A stretch of DNA of 64,000 nucleotides from Nocardioides terrigena (GCF_003047265.1 NZ_PZYY01000007.1:310001-374000), one strand, 5' to 3'. Numbered from the stretch's first letter, positions 30,236 through 38,970 are shown. Program-made: numbers and translations. The notes: generated by a model from the letters alone, not told the origin.

Positions 30236-31547
30236 GCGCCGCCCGCGGGGCGGCCGTATCGACCCGGCGCGGCTGGCCGCCCTCGACGTGCTCAAGGCCG
30301 TGCGGGTCGACGACGCCTACGCCAACCTCGCGCTGCCCCACGCCCTCGCCGAGCACGGGCTGACCGGGCGGGACGCGGCCTTCGCGACCGAGCTGGTCTC
30401 CGGCACCATCCGGCGCCAGGGCACCTACGACGCGATCATCGACGCCTGCCTCACCAAGCCCCGGCTGGAGGCCAAGGTCCGCGACGTCCTGCGCCTCGGC
30501 GTCCACCAGCTGCTGTCGATGCGGGTGCCGGACCACGCGGCGATCAGCTCGTCGGTCGAGCTCGCCCGGGCGCGCGTCGGCGTCGGTCCCGTCGGACTGG
30601 TCAACGCGGTGCTGCGCAAGGTCGCCGCCCACGACCTCGACGGCTGGATCCGCCGGGTGGCCCCGGACCCGGGGACCGATCCGTTCGGCTACGCGTCCAT
30701 CGCCCACTCGCACCCCCGCTGGGTGGTGGAGGAGCTGGCCGACGCGCTTGCCTCCGCGGTCCAGCTCGAGGACCTCCTCGCCGCCGACAACGCGCCGCCC
30801 CGCGTCATGCTCGTCGCCCGGCCGGGGCTCTCGACCGTCGCGGAGCTCGTCGCTGCCGGCGGCACGGCCAGCACGCTCTCGCCGTACGCCGTGGAGCTGG
30901 CCGGTGGCGACCCCGCCGCGATCCCCGCGGTGGCCGAGGGACGTGCCGGCGTGCAGGACGAGGGCTCGCAGCTGGTGGCCCTCGCGCTGGCCGAGGCGGA
31001 GATCGACGGCCGGGACGAGCGGTGGCTCGACGTCTGTGCCGGACCCGGCGGCAAGTCCGCGCTGCTCGCGGCCCTGGCGGCCGAGCGGGGTGCCCGGCTG
31101 GTCGCCAACGAGCGCCAGCACCACCGTTCCAAGCTCGTCGCCCGGAGCCTCCGGGCCGCCCGGGGCGGGGTGCTCGGCGTGGTCACCGGCGACGGCACCC
31201 GGCCGCCCTGGCGCGACGGGTCCTTCGACCGGGTGCTGGTCGACGCCCCCTGCTCCGGCCTCGGGGCCCTGCGCCGCCGTCCGGAGTCGCGCTGGCGCCG
31301 CACGGAGAAGGACCTGGAGGCCCTCGTCCCGCTCCAGCGCGCGCTTCTGGACCGGGCGCTGGACGCCGTCCGTCCGGGGGGCGTGGTCGTCTACGCCACC
31401 TGTTCGCCCGTCCTGGCGGAGACCTCGGAGGTGGTCGACTCGGTGGTCGGCTCCCGGGACGACACGCGCGTCGGCCAGACGCGCCAGCTCTGGCCGCACC
31501 GCGACGGCACCGACGCGATGTTCATCGCGACGTTGCACCGCCGCTGA
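30228..31547 (+). CDS. rsmB: 16S rRNA m5C967 methyltransferase
   Basis: RsmB methylates C967 of 16S rRNA with SAM. The 439-residue protein has an N-terminal NusB-like RNA-binding domain (about residues 1-140, starting RIDPARLAALDVLKAVR). The methyltransferase domain contains motif I DVCAGPGGKSA, motif IV DAPCSGLGALRRRPE and motif VI VVYATCSPVLAE. The two catalytic cysteines in PCS and TCS are both present. The ATG at 30228 overlaps the upstream gene by 8 nt. In related genomes rsmB usually follows fmt directly. Confidence 0.93.
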   Translation: MAERRPRGGRIDPARLAALDVLKAVRVDDAYANLALPHALAEHGLTGRDAAFATELVSGTIRRQGTYDAIIDACLTKPRLEAKVRDVLRLGVHQLLSMRVPDHAAISSSVELARARVGVGPVGLVNAVLRKVAAHDLDGWIRRVAPDPGTDPFGYASIAHSHPRWVVEELADALASAVQLEDLLAADNAPPRVMLVARPGLSTVAELVAAGGTASTLSPYAVELAGGDPAAIPAVAEGRAGVQDEGSQLVALALAEAEIDGRDERWLDVCAGPGGKSALLAALAAERGARLVANERQHHRSKLVARSLRAARGGVLGVVTGDGTRPPWRDGSFDRVLVDAPCSGLGALRRRPESRWRRTEKDLEALVPLQRALLDRALDAVRPGGVVVYATCSPVLAETSEVVDSVVGSRDDTRVGQTRQLWPHRDGTDAMFIATLHRR

Positions 31548-31575
31548 GCGAGCCCCCCACCGGGCTGGGCATGCA

Positions 31576-31589
31576 CCCCCAAAAGGGGG
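31576..31589. promoter_or_regulatory. Palindromic operator-like site CCCCCAAAAGGGGG
   Basis: A perfect 5-bp inverted repeat with an AAAA centre lies about 100 bp before the secreted-protein gene at 31685 and 28 bp after rsmB. Its shape resembles sites bound by LuxR/NarL-type regulators; a terminator role is possible but no T run follows. Confidence 0.4.
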
Positions 31590-31684
31590 GACTCGGCATG
31601 GTCGTCTGTTCCCTCATCACCACCGGTCGTGGATGATGGTGCGCGTCGGCCACGTGGTCGGCGGGGGACGGGAAAGAGCGAGCA

Positions 31685-32716
31685 GTGCGACGGAGAGCAG
31701 GAGCGGTGGCCGTGGCCACCCTCGCGAGCCTGGTGATCGGGTTCGCCCCTGCTGCGAGCGCCGACGGCGTCAACGTCCGCAGCGGCCCCGGCAGCGCCGC
31801 GGACGGGATGTTCCTCACCTACCTCGGCTGCGACGGGTTCTTCGCCCCCTCGTCCGCCCCGCGGACCCGCGTCAACCTGGGTCCGGGCACCGCGCCGATG
31901 GGCCGCCGGAGCTTCGGTCTCGTCCCGTCCGGCGCCGGGACGGCGTCCGGTCCCTACGTCCCCTTCCTCTCGCTCGCCGGAGCCGGTGCCTCGGTGTCGG
32001 TCACGGCGGCCACGGGCACCACCGGCGCGTCCTACATCTGGACCTCCGCGGCGGACGCGCCGGCCGGCCACGCCTGGCTGGGTCGGGCCACGACGACGGT
32101 GCCCGCCGGTGGCTGGCACACGGTCGACACCGCCGCCCTGCGCTACGACTGGAAGCTCGTCGACCTGGTGACCGGGTCCACCACCGCGGGAGCCCCCGCG
32201 ACACCGGCCGAGTTCGTGGCCGCGCACGGCGACGGCACCGGCTACGTCGTCACCGGCTTCGGCTGCGACGGCGCAGCCTTCAACATCGACGCGGTGCGGG
32301 GCGTGGGCCAGACGTGGGACTTCGAGGGCATCACCCTCGGCACGGCGATCACCGCCTCGGCACCCCAGGTGCCGGCCGGCCAGGACGTCGTCATCAGCGG
32401 CCACGTCACCGACGGCTTCGGTCGCGTGACCGGCGACCCCGTCCTGCTCCAGGCGCGTACGCCCGGCGTGGGGGAGTGGCGCACGGTCTCCGAGCTCACC
32501 ATGGTCGGGCCCGACGGCTGGTCGCGGGCGTCTGCGACTGTCGCCGAGGACACCGAGTTCCGCTGGTTCCGTCCCGAGGGCGAGTACGCCGACGAGGGGG
32601 CCAGCGCGGCCGTGCTCGTCCGGGCGACCGCGGCGCCGGCACCGCAGCCGTCCCCGGAGCAGCCCCAGCAGCCAGAGCCGTCCCCGGAGCAGCCGCAGAC
32701 CACGCCTGCCGGGTAG
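31685..32716 (+). CDS. Secreted protein with a proline-rich C-terminus, unknown function
   Basis: A 343-residue exported protein. The signal peptide (MRRRAGAVAVATLASLVIGFAP then ASA) would be cut near residue 26. Two similar halves each contain a GCDG motif (YLGCDGFFAP near residue 50 and TGFGCDGAAFNID near residue 196), perhaps linked by a disulfide. A Big-type or Ig-like strand region follows (PQVPAGQDVVISGHVTDGFGRV). The last 35 residues are a wall-spanning style PSPEQPQ repeat. No catalytic motif or LPXTG anchor is seen. GTG 31685 is used because it gives a complete signal peptide. Confidence 0.65.
   Translation: MRRRAGAVAVATLASLVIGFAPAASADGVNVRSGPGSAADGMFLTYLGCDGFFAPSSAPRTRVNLGPGTAPMGRRSFGLVPSGAGTASGPYVPFLSLAGAGASVSVTAATGTTGASYIWTSAADAPAGHAWLGRATTTVPAGGWHTVDTAALRYDWKLVDLVTGSTTAGAPATPAEFVAAHGDGTGYVVTGFGCDGAAFNIDAVRGVGQTWDFEGITLGTAITASAPQVPAGQDVVISGHVTDGFGRVTGDPVLLQARTPGVGEWRTVSELTMVGPDGWSRASATVAEDTEFRWFRPEGEYADEGASAAVLVRATAAPAPQPSPEQPQQPEPSPEQPQTTPAG
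32646..32694 (+). repeat. In-frame 30-bp tandem repeat coding for PSPEQP
   Basis: The 19 bases AGCCGTCCCCGGAGCAGCC occur at 32646-32664 and again at 32676-32694, exactly 30 bp apart, so the unit number could vary without shifting frame. Confidence 0.7.
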
Positions 32717-32781
32717 GGCCGGCGGAGTCTCCGCCCGCGACCTCACTCGTTCCGGAGGATGCCGACGGCAGCCGGCGCTCC

Positions 32782-32787
32782 TAGCCT
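32782..32787 (+). promoter_or_regulatory. Leaderless-type -10 box for the second lipoprotein
   Basis: TAGCCT ends 7 nt before the ATG at 32795. Confidence 0.55.
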
Positions 32788-32794
32788 CGTCGAC

Positions 32795-33199
32795 ATGAAG
32801 CCGAACACTCGCGCAGCCGCCGTCGTGCTCACCCTGGGCCTCCTGGCCGGGACATCGGCCTGCTCGGAGGAGGAGCCCGCGGTCTGCGACGACGTCGCGG
32901 CCCTGCGCGCGGACCTCGACGACCTCGAGGCCGTCGAGCTCCAGCCCGGGGCCCTGGCCGAGTTCTCCGCCGTCCTCGACGAAGCCCGTGCGGACGTGGA
33001 CCGGCTCGTCGACGCGGCCGCGGACGAGTACGCGGACGAGATCGATGCCGTGCAGTCCGCGACACAGGCCCTCACGGCCAGCGTCGAGACGGCCGTGCAG
33101 GCGCCCTCCGGGGCTGCCGTGACGCAGGTCTCCGCCGACTTCGGTGCCTTCACGACCGCGGTGGACGACCTCCTGGGCTCGGTCGGCAACGACTGCTGA
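32795..33199 (+). CDS. Small predicted lipoprotein
   Basis: A 134-residue protein with a lipoprotein signal: basic start (MKPNTR), hydrophobic core (AAAVVLTLGLLAG) and lipobox TSAC, giving a mature N-terminal cysteine near residue 23. The mature chain is strongly acidic and predicted helical, with DDLEAVELQPGALAEFSAVLDEARADVDRL-type heptads suggesting a coiled coil, and ends in a cysteine. Function is unknown. ATG 32795 matches a -10 box 7 nt upstream. It converges on the antiporter gene with a 9-nt gap. Confidence 0.72.
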   Translation: MKPNTRAAAVVLTLGLLAGTSACSEEEPAVCDDVAALRADLDDLEAVELQPGALAEFSAVLDEARADVDRLVDAAADEYADEIDAVQSATQALTASVETAVQAPSGAAVTQVSADFGAFTTAVDDLLGSVGNDC

Positions 33200-33208
33200 C
33201 CGCCGCCG

Positions 33209-34432
33209 TCACGAGGCAGTGTCGGTGGGTGACGCGTCGCCCGAGCGGCCGGCACGGGCGCGGCCGTAGCGGAGCGCGAGCGGGGCCGCGGTCAGCCCGT
33301 GGGCGACCACGCTGAGCAGCACGGTGACCCCGATCAGGGCGACCGCCCGGTCCACCTCGGGTCCGAGCTCCTCGAGGGCGAGCAGGGCGAACACCAGGGA
33401 CGCGAGGCCGCGAGGACCGAACCAGCCGATGAACAGGACCGTCCCGCGGTCGAGCCCGGCCCCGAGAGCGGCCAGGGCGACCGGGACCATCCGGACCAGG
33501 GTGAGGCTGAGGACGGCGTACAGCACCATCGTCGGCGTGACCAGGTCGAGCACGATCGGGCCGGCGACCGCCCCGAAGGCGAGCCACACCAGGAGCCCCA
33601 CCAGACCTGCCGACTGCTCCACGAACACCAGCTCGGCGGGCCCACGAGGCCCGGCGGAGGTGCCGAACGCGAGCCCCGCGCAGAAGGCGGCCACGAAGCC
33701 GTTCGCCCCCACGGCGAGTGCGGCCAGGTAGGCGATGAGCGCCAGCGCCAGAACCGCGATCCCGGCGAAGTCCTCCGCAGCCCAGTCCCGCCGACGGGCC
33801 CAGCGGAGCGCCCGGCCGCCGACGAGACCGCACAGCGCACCCACCACCGCACCGACCGCCAGCGAGACCACCGCGTCGCCCAGTCCCGACGAGCCGGACA
33901 GCTCCTCCTCGGCCGCCAGGGCCGCGATCGCGAGCATCACCACCGGGGTGACGATGCCGTCGTTGAGCCCGCTCTCCACGGTGATGAGCCGCCGGACCCG
34001 GGCGGGGACGACGGGGTTGGTCACGACCGGGATCCCGAGGGCGGCATCGGTGGGCGCGAGTGCGGCGGCGACAAGGAGCGCGACCCAGACCCCCGCTGCC
34101 GGGAACAGCCACCACGCCAGCCCCCAGCCCACCAGCACGGTCAGCGGCAGGCCCACGCCCAGCAGCCGGACGTAGGGGGCCAGGTCGCGACGGATCGTCT
34201 GCACGGGGATGCGGGCGGCGTCGGAGAACAGCACCCACACCAGCGTGACCTCGACCAGCAGCGTCAGGCCCTCCGGGCCCTCGGGCGCATCGAGGAGCTC
34301 CATGCCCCCCACGACCGCGCCGACGGCGACGAAGAGGATCGGGGCGGTCAGGTCGGCGCGCTGGAGTCGCGCCGACAGGACGCCCCACAGGAAGATCGAC
34401 CCGGCGATGACCAACGCGGCTGTCACGTCCAT
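33209..34432 (-). CDS. Cation:proton antiporter (CPA1/NhaP type)
   Basis: A 407-residue membrane protein with about 12 hydrophobic spans. The ion-binding region is ALAPTDAALGIPVV (about residues 124-137, the TD motif of CPA1 exchangers). The partner motif VESGLNDGIVTPVVM (about residues 153-167) carries the ND pair expected for electroneutral Na+/H+ exchange. A second conserved GWFGPRGLASLVFALL block is near residue 340. The role would be sodium and pH homeostasis. The short length means no large cytosolic regulatory tail. Confidence 0.87.
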   Translation of the reverse strand: MDVTAALVIAGSIFLWGVLSARLQRADLTAPILFVAVGAVVGGMELLDAPEGPEGLTLLVEVTLVWVLFSDAARIPVQTIRRDLAPYVRLLGVGLPLTVLVGWGLAWWLFPAAGVWVALLVAAALAPTDAALGIPVVTNPVVPARVRRLITVESGLNDGIVTPVVMLAIAALAAEEELSGSSGLGDAVVSLAVGAVVGALCGLVGGRALRWARRRDWAAEDFAGIAVLALALIAYLAALAVGANGFVAAFCAGLAFGTSAGPRGPAELVFVEQSAGLVGLLVWLAFGAVAGPIVLDLVTPTMVLYAVLSLTLVRMVPVALAALGAGLDRGTVLFIGWFGPRGLASLVFALLALEELGPEVDRAVALIGVTVLLSVVAHGLTAAPLALRYGRARAGRSGDASPTDTAS

Positions 34433-34499
34433 GGTTCACCACCTCCGGCCCTCGGCGGCAACGGTCTGCGGCCAGTCTCGTCCCCGGGACGTCGCGGTG

Positions 34500-34520
34500 C
34501 CTCACCCTGCCCGGGTGAGG
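34500..34520. repeat. Palindrome in the antiporter/ligase-polymerase divergent region
   Basis: CCTCACCC (34500-34507) and GGGTGAGG (34513-34520) form a perfect 8-bp inverted repeat with a 5-nt spacer, between the two divergent genes. It is a candidate operator. Confidence 0.45.
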
Positions 34521-34546
34521 CCGTGGGCGGGCGCGACGCACGCCAG

Positions 34547-34552
34547 TAGGTT
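34547..34552 (+). promoter_or_regulatory. Leaderless-type -10 box for the LigD-type polymerase gene
   Basis: TAGGTT ends 7 nt before the ATG at 34560. Confidence 0.55.
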
Positions 34553-34559
34553 GGGCCGC

Positions 34560-35561
34560 ATGGCCCCGACCGGCAAGAGCCCTGCCAGCAAGAGCCCCAG
34601 CGTCGAGATCGACGTGGACGACCGGGTGGTGCGGGTGAGCAACCCCGACCGGGTCTACTTCCCTCCCACGGCGTCCGCGCCGTCGGGGGCGACCAAGCTG
34701 GACCTCGTCGAGTACTACCTCGCCGTGGGGCCCGGCATCGTCAACGCGCTCTACGAGCGCCCGTGCATGCTGCACCGCTTCCCCAAGGGTCTGGCCGGCG
34801 ACAAGGTGCACCAGAAGCGCCTGCCCGCCGGTGCCCCGCCCTGGGTCGAGACCGTGCGCCTGCACTTCCCACGCTGGAACCGCACCGCCGACGAGCTGTG
34901 CGTCACCGAGCTCGCGAGCGTGATCTGGGCGGTCCAGATGTCGACGGTGGAGTTCCACCCGTGGAACAGCCGTCGCGCCGACACCGAGAAGCCCGACGAG
35001 TGGCGCATCGACCTCGACCCCGGTCCGGAGTGCGACTGGGCGACCGTCCAGCGGGTCGCCGGGATCGCCCACGAGGTGCTCGACGAGCTCGGCGCGGTCG
35101 GGTTCCCCAAGACCAGCGGAGGGTCCGGGATGCACGTCTATGTGCGGATCCCGCCCGACCACGGCTTCGCAGACGTACGCCGCGGTGCCCTGGCGTTCGC
35201 CCGCGAGGTCGAGCGCCGCGCGTCCGGGGACGTCACGACCGCGTGGTGGCGCAAGGACCGCGAGCCCGACCAGCTGTTCGTCGACTACAACCAGAACGCG
35301 CGTGACCACACCATCGCCGCGGCGTACTCCGTGCGCGGGGTGCCGACCGCGCGGGTCTCGGCCCCGGTGCGCTGGGACGAGGTCGACGCCTGCGAGCCGG
35401 ACGACTTCACGATCTTCACGATGCCGGAGCGGTTCGCGCAGATCGGTGACCTGCACGCCGACATCGACGACCACGCCTTCGACATCGCCCCCCTGCTGGA
35501 GTGGGCCGCGCGCGACGAGGCGCAGGGCGCCGAGCCGCCGGTCGACCCCGAGGACGGCTGA
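34560..35561 (+). CDS. LigD-type DNA polymerase/primase domain protein
   Basis: A 333-residue stand-alone archaeo-eukaryotic primase-like polymerase of the LigD PolDom type, which fills gaps and adds nucleotides during non-homologous end joining. The metal-binding D-x-D is in RIDLDPGPE (about residues 143-151). SGGSGMHVYVRI is the conserved nucleotide-binding segment, and LFVDYNQNARDHTIAAAYSVR matches the third motif. No ligase or nuclease domain is fused, and no Ku gene is in the window, so it would work with ligase and Ku encoded elsewhere. It has its own leaderless-type promoter, divergent from the antiporter. Confidence 0.87.
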   Translation: MAPTGKSPASKSPSVEIDVDDRVVRVSNPDRVYFPPTASAPSGATKLDLVEYYLAVGPGIVNALYERPCMLHRFPKGLAGDKVHQKRLPAGAPPWVETVRLHFPRWNRTADELCVTELASVIWAVQMSTVEFHPWNSRRADTEKPDEWRIDLDPGPECDWATVQRVAGIAHEVLDELGAVGFPKTSGGSGMHVYVRIPPDHGFADVRRGALAFAREVERRASGDVTTAWWRKDREPDQLFVDYNQNARDHTIAAAYSVRGVPTARVSAPVRWDEVDACEPDDFTIFTMPERFAQIGDLHADIDDHAFDIAPLLEWAARDEAQGAEPPVDPEDG

Positions 35562-35611
35562 CCCACAGCCCGCGCACAGGTCGGGCTCATGGTCCTCTCA
35601 CCCGGGCCGCC

Positions 35612-35617
35612 TAGCGT
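35612..35617 (+). promoter_or_regulatory. Leaderless-type -10 box for the lipid kinase gene
   Basis: TAGCGT ends 6 nt before the ATG at 35624. Confidence 0.5.
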
Positions 35618-35623
35618 CGGGGC

Positions 35624-36547
35624 ATGCCCGCAGACACCCGCACCCGCCACGTCGCCGTCGTGGTCAACACGGCCTCCCGCACCGGCGCCGCCGCACTGCG
35701 CCTGGTGGAGGGCGAGCTCCACCGCGCCGGGGTCGAGGCGGTCGACGTGCACCGCGTCGACAGCGGCGCCCAGCTGCCGGGCGCCCTCGCGGAGGCCGTC
35801 GGCGCCGAGCCCGACATGGTCCTGGTCGGCGGGGGAGACGGCACCATCGGTTGCGCCGCGTCGGTGCTGGCGCACACCGGTACGACGCTGGACGTCCTGC
35901 CCCTCGGCACGGCCAACGACTTCGCCCGCACCCTGGAGATCCCGTCGGCCCTGCCGGCCGCAATCGACACCCTGCTGAGCGGCAAGGTGGTCGACATCGA
36001 CCTGGGTCGGGTCAACGGGTCGGTCTTCCTCAACGTCGCCTCGCTCGGCCTCTCCGTCGCGGTGACCCGGCGACTCACCCCGCAGCTCAAGCGCAGGCTC
36101 GGCCAGCTCGCCTACCCGGCCGCGACCCTCGCGGCGTACCGGCACCACCGGCCCTTCGCCGCACGGCTGGAGCTCGGCGACGGCTCGGTCCTCGAGCTCG
36201 AGGACCTCATGCAGGTGGCGGTCGGCAACGGACGTCACTACGGCGGCGGGCTCACGGTGTCACCGACGGCCTCCATCGACGACCACCTCCTCGACGTCTA
36301 CGCGATCGGCAGGGGCCGGCTGCGCGACCACGTGTCGGTGGCCCGGCTGCTGCGCAGCGGACACCTGATCGAGCACGACCGGGTGCACCACGTGACCACG
36401 CGCAGCGTGCGGGTCGTCACCGACGAGCCGCTGGACGTCAACCTCGACGGCGAGCTGGCGGCAATGACCCCCGCGAGCTTCGAGGTCGACCGCAACGCGC
36501 TGCACGTCGTGGTGCCGCAGCACAGCCGGGCCGCCCAGCTCGACTGA
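35624..36547 (+). CDS. Diacylglycerol/lipid kinase family protein
   Basis: A 307-residue soluble member of the DAGK/YegS/sphingosine-kinase superfamily. The nucleotide-binding GGGDGTIG loop is at residues 69-76, and [13 protein letters not shown] at about 93-105 carries the second conserved motif. The C-terminal beta domain includes [17 protein letters not shown]. Such enzymes phosphorylate diacylglycerol or related lipids at the membrane surface; the true substrate is unknown. It lies upstream of rpe but with a separate promoter. Confidence 0.87.
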   Translation: MPADTRTRHVAVVVNTASRTGAAALRLVEGELHRAGVEAVDVHRVDSGAQLPGALAEAVGAEPDMVLVGGGDGTIGCAASVLAHTGTTLDVLPLGTANDFARTLEIPSALPAAIDTLLSGKVVDIDLGRVNGSVFLNVASLGLSVAVTRRLTPQLKRRLGQLAYPAATLAAYRHHRPFAARLELGDGSVLELEDLMQVAVGNGRHYGGGLTVSPTASIDDHLLDVYAIGRGRLRDHVSVARLLRSGHLIEHDRVHHVTTRSVRVVTDEPLDVNLDGELAAMTPASFEVDRNALHVVVPQHSRAAQLD

Positions 36548-36555
36548 TCGGGCCC

Positions 36556-36561
36556 TAGACT
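36556..36561 (+). promoter_or_regulatory. Leaderless-type -10 box for rpe
   Basis: TAGACT ends 8 nt before the GTG at 36570. Confidence 0.55.
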
Positions 36562-36569
36562 CACCGCCC

Positions 36570-37232
36570 GTGGGTATCCAGATCACGCCGAGCATCCTCA
36601 ACGCCGACTTCTCCCGCCTGGGCGAGGAGGTGGCCCGCATCGGCAGCGCCGACTGGGTGCACGTCGACGTCATGGACAACCACTTCGTGCCCAACCTGAC
36701 CTTCGGCCCGACGATGGTCGAGGCACTGAGCCGGGCGACCGACATCCCGCTCGACGCCCACCTGATGATCGAGGACTGCGACAGCAACGCGCTGGCGTAC
36801 GTCGAGGCGGGCGCCTCCAGCGTCACCTTCCACGTGGAGGCGACCAGGGCGCCGATCCGGCTGGCCCGGGAGATCCGGGCCAAGGGGGCTCGGGCGAGCA
36901 TGGCCCTCAAGCCGGCCACGCCGATCGAGCCCTACGAGGCGCTGCTGCCGGAGCTGGACATGCTGCTCCTGATGACGGTGGAGCCCGGCTTCGGCGGCCA
37001 GAAGTTCCTCGACCTGTGCCTGCCCAAGATCCGCACCGCCCGCGCCATGATGCGCAGGCACGGCGTCGAGACGTGGCTCCAGGTCGACGGGGGAGTCTCG
37101 CTGGAGACCATCGAGCGCTGTGCGGAGGCCGGGGCCGACGTCTTCGTGGCCGGCTCCGCCGTCTACTCCGCCGCCGACCCGGACGCGATGGTCCGCGAGC
37201 TGAGGGCGAAGGCCGAGGCCGCCTCGACGTGA
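36570..37232 (+). CDS. rpe: Ribulose-phosphate 3-epimerase
   Basis: Rpe interconverts ribulose 5-phosphate and xylulose 5-phosphate in the pentose phosphate pathway. The 220-residue TIM barrel has the full set: [35 protein letters not shown] with the metal and catalytic aspartate, [19 protein letters not shown], and [12 protein letters not shown] with the second aspartate. Ribulose 5-phosphate is also the precursor used by RibBA in the downstream riboflavin operon, so the neighbourhood makes metabolic sense. The stop overlaps the next GTG by 4 nt. Confidence 0.95.
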   Translation: MGIQITPSILNADFSRLGEEVARIGSADWVHVDVMDNHFVPNLTFGPTMVEALSRATDIPLDAHLMIEDCDSNALAYVEAGASSVTFHVEATRAPIRLAREIRAKGARASMALKPATPIEPYEALLPELDMLLLMTVEPGFGGQKFLDLCLPKIRTARAMMRRHGVETWLQVDGGVSLETIERCAEAGADVFVAGSAVYSAADPDAMVRELRAKAEAAST

Positions 37233-37642
37233 GCAGGCGGGCGACGGTCGACGACATCCACGCCACGGCGCTGGCGATGCCGCACGTCACCGTCGCCCGG
37301 ACCGGCGCCCTCCCCGTCTACCAGGTGGGCGCCAAGTCGTTCGTCTTCTTCCGCACCCCGCGGGCCGACGCCGTCGACCCGGAGACCGGGGAGCGGTATG
37401 ACGACGTCATCGTCATCTGGGTGGCCTCCGAGGGCGACAAGCTGGCGCTCGTGCAGGACGAGGCGTCCCCGTTCTTCAGCACCCCCCACTTCGACGGGCA
37501 CCCCTCGGTCCTGGTCCGCGCCTCCCGCGTCGGCGAGGTGTCGCGCGACGAGGTCGTCGAGCTCGTGCAGGACGCCTGGCTGGCCCAGGCGTCGCGCCGG
37601 CGGGCGGAGACCTGGCTGCGCGAGCACCACCTCGGGACCTGA
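37229..37642 (+). CDS. MmcQ/YjbR-fold protein (copy 2)
   Basis: A 137-residue paralogue of the protein at 29822, of identical length. Shared features are the [16 protein letters not shown] core, [20 protein letters not shown] matching the first copy's KVALVEDDTTPFFTIDHF segment, and the [13 protein letters not shown] helix. The N-terminal third is more divergent. Function is unknown. It is translationally coupled to rpe by a GTGA overlap, whereas copy 1 is coupled to rsmB. Confidence 0.8.
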   Translation: MSRRATVDDIHATALAMPHVTVARTGALPVYQVGAKSFVFFRTPRADAVDPETGERYDDVIVIWVASEGDKLALVQDEASPFFSTPHFDGHPSVLVRASRVGEVSRDEVVELVQDAWLAQASRRRAETWLREHHLGT

Positions 37643-37740
37643 CCGGCGTCTCGCGAGCGCCGCCATCGACGTGGCCCACGCCACGCGGACACCCCGTCCG
37701 GGAATGCGCGAGGGTGTGGCAGAGTTCCGTCCACGAGCAA

Positions 37741-37866
37741 GCGTGCTCTGGGGGCGGTGAAACTCCGCACCGGCGGTCACAGTCCGCGACCCGACCACTG
37801 CCAGTGGTCGGTTGACCAGGTGGAACTCCTGGACCGACGGTCACAGTCCGGATGAGAAGTGCACGC
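37741..37866 (+). promoter_or_regulatory. FMN riboswitch (RFN element) of the riboflavin operon
   Basis: The closing stem P1 pairs GCGTGC (37741-37746) with GCACGC (37861-37866). Between them are the invariant blocks GGGGCGGTGAAACTCC, CACCGGCGGT, AGTCCGCGACC and, near the 3' side, CAGTCCGGATGAGA. A variable arm CCGACCACTG/CAGTGGTCGG is perfectly paired. FMN binding should reduce expression of the five downstream genes. Confidence 0.93.
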
Positions 37867-37872
37867 AGGTGA

Positions 37873-37925
37873 CGCACCCGTCGTGGTGCGCGCGCCCGAG
37901 TCCCCCGGAGTCCGCGACCACGGAC
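37873..37925 (+). promoter_or_regulatory. Expression-platform hairpins before ribD
   Basis: CGCACC/GGTGCG (37873-37890) is followed by GTCCG/CGGAC (37910-37925), ending just before the GAGAGGG ribosome site. The 11-mer AGTCCGCGACC at 37909-37919 is an exact copy of the aptamer segment at 37781-37791, which suggests strand exchange between aptamer and platform. Confidence 0.5.
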
Positions 37926-37938
37926 GAGAGGGCGAGCA

Positions 37939-38970
37939 ATGGGTGCGACACCGGCGGAGACCGCCGCCATGCGGCGTGCGCTGCGGATCGCGGCCAACCC
38001 CGGCGTCCCGCTGGGCCCCAACCCGCGGGTCGGCTGTGTGCTGCTGGCCGACGACGGCACCGAGGTCGCGGAGGGCTTCCATCGCGGAGCCGGTACGCCG
38101 CACGCGGAGGTCGCCGCGCTCGCCGAAGCCGGCGACGCGGCCCGCGGCACGACCGCGGTGGTGACCCTCGAGCCCTGCAACCACACGGGGCGCACCGGCC
38201 CGTGCGTCGAGGCGCTCCTGGCCGCCGGAGTACGCCGCGTGGTCTTCGCCCAGGACGACCCCACCGACGAGGCGGCGGGCGGCGCCGACGCGCTGCGTGC
38301 GGCCGGGGTGGAGGTCGAGGCGGGCCTGCTCGCCGACGAGGCCGCCCGGCTCAACCGGGCGTGGACCTTCGCCGTCGAGCACGGTCGGCCCTTCGTCACC
38401 TGGAAGCTCGCCACCACCCTCGACGGCCGCAGCGCCGCAGCCGACGGCACCAGCCGCTGGATCTCCAGCGAGCCGGCACGACAGGACACCCACCGGCTGC
38501 GCGCCGAGTGCGACGTCCTGCTCGTCGGCACCGGCACCGTCGAGATCGACGACCCGCTGCTGACCGTCCGCGACGACTGGGACCGCCCGGTGCGGCACCA
38601 GCCGCTGCGCGCGGTGATGGGGCTGCGTGACCTCGCCCCCGATCGCCGGATCCTCAACAACCACGCCGAGACGGTGCACCTGCGCACCCGCGAGCCCGCC
38701 GAGGCGCTGCGCGACCTGCACGAGCGCGGTCGCCAGCACGTCTGGCTGGAGGGCGGGCCCACCCTGGCGGCCGCCTTCCTCACCGCCGGCCTCGTCGACG
38801 AGGTCGTCGCCTACGTCGCCCCCAGCCTCCTGGGCGCCGGCGCGAGCACGGTGGGCGACCTCGGCATCACCACCATCTCCGACCAGCTCCGCTTCCGTAT
38901 CCGGCAGGCCGCCGTCATCGGCACCGGCGTCGACGCCAACGTCCGACTGACCCTCGAGAGGACCCCCTGA
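37939..38970 (+). CDS. ribD: Bifunctional diaminohydroxyphosphoribosylaminopyrimidine deaminase / uracil reductase
   Basis: RibD carries out the second and third steps of riboflavin synthesis. The 343-residue protein has an N-terminal zinc deaminase domain (H55 in HAEVAALAE, C80 and C89 in EPCNHTGRTGPC). The C-terminal NADPH reductase domain starts near residue 150 (RPFVTWKLATTLDGRSAAADG) and includes SRWISSEPARQDTHRLRA. It is the first gene after the FMN riboswitch. Its stop overlaps the next ATG by 1 nt. Confidence 0.95.
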   Translation: MGATPAETAAMRRALRIAANPGVPLGPNPRVGCVLLADDGTEVAEGFHRGAGTPHAEVAALAEAGDAARGTTAVVTLEPCNHTGRTGPCVEALLAAGVRRVVFAQDDPTDEAAGGADALRAAGVEVEAGLLADEAARLNRAWTFAVEHGRPFVTWKLATTLDGRSAAADGTSRWISSEPARQDTHRLRAECDVLLVGTGTVEIDDPLLTVRDDWDRPVRHQPLRAVMGLRDLAPDRRILNNHAETVHLRTREPAEALRDLHERGRQHVWLEGGPTLAAAFLTAGLVDEVVAYVAPSLLGAGASTVGDLGITTISDQLRFRIRQAAVIGTGVDANVRLTLERTP

